Shown: one piece after another, positions 57,535 through 64,000 of the stretch
How positions within the stretch are numbered: position 1 is the stretch's first letter
Layout: each line of letters starts with the position of its first letter
Source of the DNA: Candidatus Methanomethylophilus sp. 1R26
GTDB taxonomy: Archaea; Thermoplasmatota; Thermoplasmata; Methanomassiliicoccales; Methanomethylophilaceae
Length of the DNA: 64,000 bases
NCBI RefSeq assembly: GCF_001481295.1
Contig: NZ_LOPS01000017.1
Location: forward strand, 45,248-109,247
Direction of reading: 5' to 3'
Translations under genes and position numbers: made by a program
The notes under the pieces: model-generated
Told to the model about the DNA's origin: nothing
The model's database searches: none
The model's input: only the letters and a program-made list of their open reading frames with translations

Positions 57535-59179
57535 CCGGCGGCAGGTCGGGGTTCGGGGGAAGCATCGGGAGAGCATCTTCCTCTGGGTCGCAATGTATGT
57601 CGACCACGCAGGTCTCTCCGCATCCGAAGGCCTCCTTGAGGGCGTCGCGCACCTCGCCCGCACGTTCGACGGTTATCCCTTTGGCGCGGTACGCTTTGGC
57701 GATCATCGCGAAGTCCGGGTCGTCCCCCAGCTCGGTCTCGGAGTAGCGCTTGTCCCAGAAGAGCTTCTGCCACTGCCTGACCATGCCCAGCCATCCGTTG
57801 TTGAGCAGGACGACCACCACCGGGAGCTTCTCCGCGACCGAGGTCGCCAGCTCCTGGATGACCATCTGCAGCCCCCCGTCGCCTACGACGGCCGCCACTT
57901 TGCAGTCGGGACGGGCGGCCTTGGCGCCTATGGCCGCCGGCAGTCCGAACCCCATGGTCCCGAACGATCCGGAGGACAGCAGCTGGCGCGGCCTCTTGAT
58001 GTCCAGGAAATGCATCGCCCACATCTGGTTCTGCCCGACGTCGGTGGTGATGATGGTATCGCTGTCGATGAAAGCGTTGAGCTCCTTCATGACCTTCTGC
58101 GGGACTATGGGGGAAGTGAAGTAGTCGTAGTCGCAGGTGCACCGCTTCTTCCATTCGCTGTTCATCCTCCTCCACTGCTCCCGGTCCGCAGGGGCCTCTC
58201 CCAGAGCATCGAGGATCAGTCCGAGGGCCTTCTTCGCATCGGCCTTGATGTTGACGGCCTCCCTGTTCGCCTTCCCGAACTGGGTGGCGTCGATATCGAT
58301 CTGGATGACCTTGCAGGCCTTCGACGGGGCGGTGTGGGGCGAATACGTCCTGTCCGAGAACTTGGTGCCGACGGCTATGACGAGATCGGCGCTGCTGAAC
58401 GATTCCTGGGCGCACATCTTTCCATGCATGCCGAGCGCCCCCATGCAGTAAGGGTCCGAACTGGGTATGATGCCGATCCCCATCAGCGGGGTGACGACGG
58501 GCGCGGAGATGGCGCGCGACAGGCGGGCGACCTCATCCGAGGCGCCGGCACCTATCGCTCCGCCGCCTGCCATTATAACAGGGCGCTTGGACTCCCTGAT
58601 GAACCTGACGGCATCAGGTATGCCGGAGAGGTCCTCTGTCGGTTCTTTGATGCCGTAATGCTGCTCGGTGAGCGACTCATCGATATCAGCGTTGATCTGG
58701 TCGACCGGCAGGTCGATATGGACCGGCCCGGGCCTTCCGGAGCGGGCGATCTGCCATGCCTCATCGATAGCATGCGGCAGCCTGTTGACGTCCGTGACCC
58801 TGAAATTGTGCTTGGTGACGGGCATCATGAGCGAATAGGCATCGACCTCCTGGAATGCCTCGGATCCCAGGACCTTCGAGCCCACCTGGCCAGTGAGGGC
58901 GATCATCGGAACGGAGTCTGCATAGGCTGTGGCGATCCCGGTGAGCATGTTGGTGGCTCCCGGCCCGGAGGTGGAGAGGCATACGCCCGTCTCCCCGGAT
59001 GCACGGGCATAGCCGTCGGCGGCGTGGCCGGCGCACTGCTCGTGCCTGACCAGGATATGCCTGATCGAAGATTCCCTTATCTCGTCGTAAATGGGGATGA
59101 CGGAACCTCCCGGATATCCGAACATCGTCCCGACGCCTCTGTCCTCCAGCATTTTGAGCAGAGCTCTGGAGCCTTTCAT
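57512..59179 (-). CDS. ilvB: Acetolactate synthase, large subunit
   Basis: First common step of branched-chain amino acid synthesis. ThDP-activating glutamate in LVRHEQCAGHAADGYARA, FAD region GMHGKMCAQESF and the ThDP motif VVGDGGLQMVIQ to VVLLNNGWLGM. 555 residues. No small regulatory subunit (ilvN) lies next to it in this window. Confidence 0.94.
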   Translation of the reverse strand: MKGSRALLKMLEDRGVGTMFGYPGGSVIPIYDEIRESSIRHILVRHEQCAGHAADGYARASGETGVCLSTSGPGATNMLTGIATAYADSVPMIALTGQVGSKVLGSEAFQEVDAYSLMMPVTKHNFRVTDVNRLPHAIDEAWQIARSGRPGPVHIDLPVDQINADIDESLTEQHYGIKEPTEDLSGIPDAVRFIRESKRPVIMAGGGAIGAGASDEVARLSRAISAPVVTPLMGIGIIPSSDPYCMGALGMHGKMCAQESFSSADLVIAVGTKFSDRTYSPHTAPSKACKVIQIDIDATQFGKANREAVNIKADAKKALGLILDALGEAPADREQWRRMNSEWKKRCTCDYDYFTSPIVPQKVMKELNAFIDSDTIITTDVGQNQMWAMHFLDIKRPRQLLSSGSFGTMGFGLPAAIGAKAARPDCKVAAVVGDGGLQMVIQELATSVAEKLPVVVVLLNNGWLGMVRQWQKLFWDKRYSETELGDDPDFAMIAKAYRAKGITVERAGEVRDALKEAFGCGETCVVDIHCDPEEDALPMLPPNPDLPPVKGRCRF

Positions 59180-59205
59180 GCGAATCGGTCTGTAATCGCA
59201 TTGGA

Positions 59206-59215
59206 TTATAAATAA
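59206..59215 (-). promoter_or_regulatory. TATA box of ilvB
   Basis: On the minus strand TTATTTATAA, centred about 30 bases upstream of ATG 59179; the message is probably leaderless or nearly so. Confidence 0.45.
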
Positions 59216-59381
59216 GGGGAAGAACCCGCTGGGTGCGGGCCGGGAAGATCTCTGTCAGGTTGGCGGCCGCGGCCGAATTTTTCAGTCCGCGATAGTGATG
59301 GTGCTCGCCACCTATAGGTAACCATATATGCAGCGTCCTTGACAGAACTCTGCATGCCGATTTGACCTTCGCGCTCGATTA

Positions 59382-60169
59382 TTACTGTTTGTTTTTTTGA
59401 AGTTTATGTTCATCCCATATTATGATTGTAAAATATGATGTAATGGATATCGCAGTTATGAGCGAGGCGCCTCCTGACGGCATTATTTCCCATCTCTGAA
59501 GCAAATACCCCGTTATACATACAGTCAATACTATGATAAAAAAATAACTCTTATTTTGAACGTCATAAATTTTATTGAGGATATATATTTTTATAGTTGG
59601 TGTAGTAGGCAATTTGATTTTATATCCAATGACTTTATATGAATTAAATAACTTTATTTCAATGCATATTCCATTGGAAATGTGTAGAAAGTTGGAGTCA
59701 ATATATCCAATGATGCCTGCACCTATGCCGCTAATTCCTAAAATTATCGCGGCAATCTGACCTATTCCAGGGACCAAAGATAAAGCGCCAAGACCTGATG
59801 CGGCAATAAGATAGCAAAGATCAGAGTCTAACCAAATTTTATATCCATAATCAGTGGTCTCGAGTGCGGTACGACCTGCATTTATTGTTTGAGTTAACTT
59901 ATAATCTACCATTCCGTCTTCATTAAGGTAGAACATAAGGAGATCGTTTGTTCCAAAGAATGATTCAATATCATATTCTGTGAGACTTAGGTTTTCCAAA
60001 GGTATTACTTCGTAGCCTTCCAAAGTTAAGAACACGGGTTTTTCATTCGATGATGAACTTTCATCGAACAAAGCCAGTGACAATGAGAAAATAATGAGTA
60101 TTGACACTACGCCTAGAGCGAAATTTTTCTTATAATTTTGCAGGACATGTTTATTATTTTTCTATTCAT
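59382..60169 (-). CDS. Glycine-hairpin membrane protein with fused two-helix tail
   Basis: About 260 residues if a lost base near 60133 is restored (MNRKIINMSCKIIKK joins NFALGVVSILIIFSLSLALF); GTG 60107 starts a shorter frame without the first residues. Order: signal anchor, acidic strand region (YDIESFFGTNDLLMFYLNED), NAGRTALETTDYG, a glycine-rich hydrophobic hairpin (SGLGALSLVPGIGQIAAII and GISGIGAGIIGYI), then NGICIEIKLFNSYKVIGYKI and two more helices. It is clearly related to the gene at 61650-62249. Strongly AT-rich. Function unknown; pore-forming or toxin-like behaviour is speculative. Confidence 0.6.
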
Positions 60170-60403
60170 TATTAACTCCATTGATTTTTCTCTCCCTATT
60201 TAGACATTAATTGTGATTATATTATCATATCTAAATTATGTTTAGAGTATATAAAATCATCATCCTACAAGTTTGTTTTAATTCGGTAATAAACTCCTCC
60301 AGATTTCTTAAACCGGTTGAAGCAACAGGCTATTCAGTCTATGAGAGCGGATTTCGTCGTTTCATGAATCAATCTGCTTTACCAAACCATCAAATGTTCT
60401 GTT

Positions 60404-60423
60404 CATAGTCACAAACCTAACTT
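60404..60423 (+). repeat. Left terminal inverted repeat of the IS630-type element
   Basis: CATAGTCACAAACCTAACTT; reverse complement of the right end with four mismatches. Confidence 0.7.
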
Positions 60424-60523
60424 ATTCGGATGATGAAATAAAATTATGTTCCATGGCAGGTGTTAGCGGATTGTGATTTCGAAATCGATAGGGTTCGATT
60501 GCATCAACGAACTGTTTTGATCG

Positions 60524-61380
60524 ATGGATGCCGAATCGAAAAAAAAAAAACTGGCAAGGGAAAACGAAAGACCTCGGTTCATCCGTTTTAGATATTCGTT
60601 CGCAGAAGCCTGCCGAATCCAAACATCACGGTCCAGACAGGATATAACTGGCAAGAAGCGCGGAACGAGAATGGGGTGGAATCTCTTGAACCGAGGTTCG
60701 CAGACGGAAAGCCTGCGAACATGGCTCCCGAACAGAAAGAAAGATTCATGAAGGCCGTGGCCAGGAACATGATGGCTATGCTTGAAGCCGGAGAATATCT
60801 TGAACGCATGTTCAACACAAATTTCGCGTCCAAACATGTCCGTGAGATGCTCCGGAAGACGGGTTTCAGATATGCGAAGCCAAACGACGTCGAATACTGC
60901 CGTCCCGCGGATGCGGAGGCGGTTTTAAAAAAGACTCGGAGTCGCATTAGGCTCGCGAATTTTGACGGCATTGTATTCGGATTCGCTGACAAATCGGCCC
61001 AGAGGATCACTGTTCGCACTGCGAGGCCTGGCTCCACGGCAGACCTGTAAAGAAAGTCAATTAGGACTGCATCAACGCCAACATCTTCGGTCCCTATGCT
61101 CTCAGAGGAAGAGCCCCCCCTGTATGTCCCGGTGGATCGAAAGCGAAGGACATGTGCACTTCCTGGACACTGTGCGTGAAGTTAAAGGTACCAAGAATGT
61201 AATCATATCGACAACGGTCCGATCCACCATGCGGAGATTGTCGCGGGACATGTCGCAGAGTTGAACATCCAGTTCGTTTTCCTGCCGCGCCGCGACTATC
61301 TGATTGCTGCGGTCTGGGAGCTTTCGAGAAGGAATCTGCCAGTCTCAGTTATGCAAAGGCATGGTGCGACAATTCTCTGA
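60524..61380 (+). pseudogene. IS630-family transposase, degraded
   Basis: Fragments in shifting frames: GYNWQEARNENGVESLEPRF with ADGKPANMAPEQKERFM, VREMLRKTGFRYAKPN, ADAEAVLKKTRSRI, a damaged first-aspartate strand FGFADKSAQ, then DNGPIHHAEIV and LNIQFVFLPRRDYLIAAVWEL where LPPxSPxLNPIE is expected. An A run of about 12 near 60538 lies in the N-terminal part. The catalytic glutamate block is altered, so the element is dead. Confidence 0.75.
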
Positions 61381-61397
61381 TCGACCATAATTCTAAA

Positions 61398-61417
61398 AAG
61401 TTAGGTTCATGACTGTA
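61398..61417 (-). repeat. Right terminal inverted repeat of the IS630-type element
   Basis: AAGTTAGGTTCATGACTGTA; pairs with the left end at 60404-60423. Confidence 0.7.
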
Positions 61418-61447
61418 AGAGGAATAGCCCGGCCCGAAGGCGGAGGT

Positions 61448-61645
61448 TCAGTTCAGCTGTTTCCCCTCGATTCTTTCCTTGTATACGATTATTACAAAGA
61501 GGATGGAAAGGGCTACTGCGGCGATGGCATAAATAATCTGGGTTTCATGAACGCCGCATAAGTCCTCCAATACTCCGTGCATCCATGACACAAAGAGACC
61601 GATTGCAAGTCCCATAGTTCCAGCAACGAGGTATTTATGTTTCAT
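61448..61645 (-). CDS. Small two-helix membrane protein, partner of the glycine-hairpin protein
   Basis: 65 residues from ATG 61645 (TTG 61648 adds one). Two hydrophobic helices, YLVAGTMGLAIGLFVSW and IIYAIAAVALSILFVIIVY, end in a charged tail (KERIEGKQ). It begins four bases after the stop of the 61650-62249 gene, so the two are co-expressed. The C-terminal two helices of the protein at 59382-60169 have the same layout (KSYFFIIVLTVCITGYL, then a helix and a charged tail). It could be a partner or an immunity-type protein; this is inference. Confidence 0.6.
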   Translation of the reverse strand: MKHKYLVAGTMGLAIGLFVSWMHGVLEDLCGVHETQIIYAIAAVALSILFVIIVYKERIEGKQLN

Positions 61646-61649
61646 CAAC

Positions 61650-62249
61650 TCACTGCCTGCCGATGTTCATGATCTTCGGCTCTACGGGCGTCTTGATGGT
61701 CACTCCGAGGATATGCCTGTGCTTGTAAAGCTTCACATCGACGGTGATCCCGTTGTTCCAATCGAGACCGTCCATGATTGCTTTGTTTATCTCGTTTGTG
61801 ATTACGCTTGTTATCCCACCAAAAACCACTGCACCGGCAACCGATGTTATCATTGTTCCGATGAGTGCGGTGAGAGCCCCCGCCCCCCCGCTAATAATGG
61901 CATTTACCGCATCGCTGCTCAGATAGATCCTTATGCCGTCATGGATCCTCTCGACACCGGTGCGTCCGTTGTCTATGCTGTCGGATGTTTCCGCATACAG
62001 CTCGTCGTTATCATCGGTGAGGATGTATATCGTATCGAAGTCGAGGTTCTGGAATACCGCATCCATCTCGCTGTCTGCGATTCCGAGATTCTCGGCGGTT
62101 ATGATGAAAAGAGAGTCATCATCGGATCCCCCATCATCCCAATTCACAACGGCGGCCGCCGCACAGACAGACACCATACAGACAGCGGCGATGAAGGCGG
62201 CGACCTTCAATTCGTTGCTCCTACTGATGCTGGGAATATCGGTTTCCAT
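61650..62249 (-). CDS. Glycine-hairpin membrane protein
   Basis: 199 residues: signal anchor (VAAFIAAVCMVSVCAAAAVV), acidic region with DAVFQNLDFDTIYILTDDND, then IDNGRTGVERIHDGIRIYLS, a glycine-rich hydrophobic hairpin (SGGAGALTALIGTMITSVAG with AVVFGGITSVI) and NGITVDVKLYKHRHILGVTI followed by KTPVEPKI. Position by position it follows the protein encoded at 59382-60169, so the two are paralogues. The stop is followed at once by a two-helix membrane protein gene. No family name is known to me. Confidence 0.65.
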   Translation of the reverse strand: METDIPSISRSNELKVAAFIAAVCMVSVCAAAAVVNWDDGGSDDDSLFIITAENLGIADSEMDAVFQNLDFDTIYILTDDNDELYAETSDSIDNGRTGVERIHDGIRIYLSSDAVNAIISGGAGALTALIGTMITSVAGAVVFGGITSVITNEINKAIMDGLDWNNGITVDVKLYKHRHILGVTIKTPVEPKIMNIGRQ

Positions 62250-62365
62250 GATTAGTCAAGTGACTATCGATTATAAATGTTCTCACATATTATTGGAAGA
62301 TAAATAGACGACTGATTAAAATAAATGTAATATTTTTATATTACATATTAATAAAATTGATTAAA

Positions 62366-63106
62366 ATGAATAAATGTAAAGATACATCGATTGTTATGTC
62401 AGTAATGGCAATCCTGGCCGCCGCCGGTATCGCGTTCATCCTCCTTTCAGATGGGACGGAAAGCGGCGACGGAGATGCATGGTCCTGGGATTATGCGGGT
62501 GTATCCTATTCTGTCGAGTTCCGGATATCCGAAGAGGATTGCGGGGCCGCGCACCCGGACGGCGGGGAACGCATACCGCTCGGGGACAGCGGTTCCAAAC
62601 TGGAGCAGTTCCGCGATGCGGCCGTCCCGGCCGGATCATGCATCGATGCATTGGCCGACACCTTATCGTTGGTCTATGCCGGAACCGATGCGTCCTCCCC
62701 GGAGTTCCTAGGTTATGTCCTCGAGTTCATACGCCAGAACATAGCATACTCGGATGACCTCAATCTTTACGGCATGCCGGACTGGATTGCTTATCCGGAG
62801 GAGACCCTGCTGAACAGAGCAGGCGACTGCGAGGACATGGCCATACTTTTCACATCGTTGGCCTGCAGGCTGGGTTACAGCTGCGGGATGGCCCTGTTCG
62901 ACGGTCATGTCATCGCGATGGTCTCTCTGGATGATTACTCCCCGCCCGATGACTGGGTCATTGCGTCGTATCATGTCAGCGATGACGGGAGGACCTACTA
63001 TGCATGCGATCCGACGGCGGCCTCCGGCTGCCCGGTCGGTTGCAATGATGTTACGGATTATTCCAACGATAAGATCCTGGCCTTCCTGGCTTTCAACGGA
63101 AGCTGA
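62366..63106 (+). CDS. Anchored transglutaminase-like cysteine protease
   Basis: 246 residues. A signal anchor (IVMSVMAILAAAGIAFILL) is followed by an extracytoplasmic domain. The catalytic triad of the transglutaminase-like fold is visible: cysteine in NRAGDCEDMAILF, histidine in LFDGHVIAMVSLD and aspartate in YYACDPTAASG. A TTTATAT at about 62335-62341 places transcription near ATG 62366, favouring it over TTG 62357. Divergent from the glycine-hairpin pair across 116 AT-rich bases. It may cut or crosslink surface proteins; substrate unknown. Confidence 0.75.
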   Translation: MNKCKDTSIVMSVMAILAAAGIAFILLSDGTESGDGDAWSWDYAGVSYSVEFRISEEDCGAAHPDGGERIPLGDSGSKLEQFRDAAVPAGSCIDALADTLSLVYAGTDASSPEFLGYVLEFIRQNIAYSDDLNLYGMPDWIAYPEETLLNRAGDCEDMAILFTSLACRLGYSCGMALFDGHVIAMVSLDDYSPPDDWVIASYHVSDDGRTYYACDPTAASGCPVGCNDVTDYSNDKILAFLAFNGS

Positions 63107-63210
63107 AATGCATCACCTTCCAGATCCATTGCCGTCTAGGAAAAGGGCAATCACGCATCGTCCGTTTATACGGCAGTTCGAAACCATCAGTTCCACATTC
63201 GATCACTGGA

Positions 63211-63744
63211 TCATTGGTTATAGCATTGTCCGAGAGCTTCGATATCCTCGATTCGGAGACAGAGGTAATGGATGATGATGTCCTCGTAGCTGCCGTCCTT
63301 CATGCGGAAGCCTCCGGGTATGGTGCCCAACTGCCTGAATCCCATCTTCCTGTACAGTGTAAGCGCAGGATAGTTGGTGGCCACCACCGCGTTGAACTGG
63401 ATGATCCGGAACCCCGCTTCCCTGGCCTTCTCGATTGAATCCCCGACCAGGATCTCCCCTATGCGCTTCCCGCGGGCGCTCCTCTCGACGGCGTAGCTGC
63501 AGTTCGCGATGTGCCCGCAGCGTCCGACGTTGTTCGGGTGGAGTATGTAGAGCCCGACGGCCTCCCCCGTCTCGGTGTCGCGGACGATGCCCGTGTAGGT
63601 CTGGGAAGAGAAGAAGTCCCTCGCCTGCTCTTCCGAGAGGCAGTCCTCCTGCGGATAGGCGACGCCGTCTTCCACGACCTCATTCCAGATGCGGGCCGCA
63701 TCTTTCGCGTCCTCCCCGGAGAATTTCCAGATCTCCATTGCCAT
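63211..63744 (-). CDS. GNAT-family N-acetyltransferase
   Basis: About 177 residues with the acetyl-CoA loop block NCSYAVERSARGKRIGEILV (RxxGxG/A-like RGKRIG) and ATNYPALTLYRKMGFRQLGT near the C-terminus. DAARIWNEVVEDGVAYP at the start resembles phosphinothricin-type acetyltransferases. ATG 63744 or 63738 is likelier than 63756 given an AT-rich TATA-like stretch at 63769-63776. Confidence 0.85.
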   Translation of the reverse strand: MAMEIWKFSGEDAKDAARIWNEVVEDGVAYPQEDCLSEEQARDFFSSQTYTGIVRDTETGEAVGLYILHPNNVGRCGHIANCSYAVERSARGKRIGEILVGDSIEKAREAGFRIIQFNAVVATNYPALTLYRKMGFRQLGTIPGGFRMKDGSYEDIIIHYLCLRIEDIEALGQCYNQ

Positions 63745-63915
63745 GGATGATGCCATGCTTGAACGGATATTTATCGAAAGTCGTTGGAGGATTATAACAA
63801 GTACTGGGCATCATAAAAAGCGGTCTGAAATCAAGGTGCCAAGATTTTTGGTATCTCGATTCTCGGAATTTTCGGTTCTATAACATTTCGTGTGGAATCG
63901 GGCAGAGGAGCAGGC

Positions 63916-64000
63916 TCATAACGACCTGCAGCTGTCGCGGAAGAACACTATCCTTCCGAGACGCATCTCCTTCCCGTAACCTCTCGCCAATCCCTTGGAC
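63916..64000 (-). CDS. Partial gene running off the window, C-terminal end
   Basis: On the minus strand a frame is open from the window edge to a TGA at 63916-63918 and reads LARGYGKEMRLGRIVFFRDS near its end. Twenty-seven codons are too few to name a family; it may be chance. Confidence 0.3.
   Translation of the reverse strand, partial: SKGLARGYGKEMRLGRIVFFRDSCRSL

Larger units (their letters stand above)
60404..61417 (+). mobile_element. Degraded IS630-type insertion sequence
   Basis: About one kilobase bounded by inverted repeats (60404-60423 and 61398-61417, sharing AACCTAACTT exactly and 16 of 20 bases overall) with TA at both outer ends, the insertion target of IS630 elements. The only content is a broken transposase gene. 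It sits between the two related glycine-hairpin genes. Confidence 0.75.

Noticed and set aside
1..64000. CRISPR array or large tandem repeat
   Set aside because: No regularly spaced direct repeats were seen in any intergenic region.

Overview
The window comes from a methanogenic archaeon, most likely of the order Methanomassiliicoccales (Thermoplasmata lineage). It carries a methanogenesis marker protein 11 gene and a complete fpo/nuo-type membrane complex without the F420-input subunit fpoF. It also has archaeal lipid genes (prenyl synthases, geranylgeranyl reductase, carS), archaeal translation genes (aIF5A, aIF1A, eL21, Pus10, Rio1, Nob1) and TATA boxes that place transcription starts at the start codon. 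Nearly every closed gene ends in TGA, a few end in TAA and none in TAG, as expected of a lineage that reads UAG as pyrrolysine. Most of the window is GC-rich and tightly packed.

Layout. 1-4.3 kb: mmp11, uppS, a B12-binding radical SAM protein and proC. 4.4-15 kb: fpoABCDHIJJKLMN in one operon with a hairpin terminator. 15.1-19.2 kb: an AT-richer accessory stretch with a small winged-helix protein, a large secreted GLUG-repeat protein and a DUF4352-like anchored protein. 19.2-27.1 kb: prenyl synthase and GG reductase; Nob1, a FolC-like ligase and a RimK-like ligase on the minus strand; then carS, pyrE, a family 4 UDG, a HAD phosphatase and signal peptidase. 27.3-32.3 kb: smc-scpA-scpB. 32.4-38.4 kb: a fused-permease ABC transporter with two ATPases, a DUF47/PhoU-like protein and a phosphoglucosamine mutase. 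38.4-45.3 kb: a minus-strand translation cluster (speB/aIF5A; ksgA-DUF655-rpoF-eL21; pus10, KH protein, rio1, aIF1A) and tRNA-Glu. 45.2-54.6 kb: MATE and MFS transporters, a HAD-like and a formyltransferase-like protein, archease, aspartate dehydrogenase, a RelE/RHH toxin-antitoxin pair, an M24 peptidase, a triple zinc-ribbon protein and a DnaQ-like exonuclease. 54.6-59.2 kb: ilvC and ilvB flanking a decayed AAA/DUF4143 ATPase. 59.3-63.2 kb: a second AT-rich accessory island with two related glycine-hairpin membrane proteins, a decayed IS630-type element with terminal inverted repeats and an anchored transglutaminase-like protein. A GNAT acetyltransferase follows.

About twenty conserved single-copy genes are broken by one-base indels, usually in runs of two to five identical bases. 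These include smc, scpA, scpB, pyrE, glmM, aIF5A, pus10 and rio1. They are almost certainly consensus errors, so the affected genes are described here as single genes.

The most unusual points are an FpoI subunit with four instead of two [4Fe-4S] motifs, a glycine-hairpin protein family found once with a separate two-helix partner and once fused to it, the aerolysin-like/GLUG secreted protein, and a leader ORF nested in a strong hairpin ahead of the ABC transporter.
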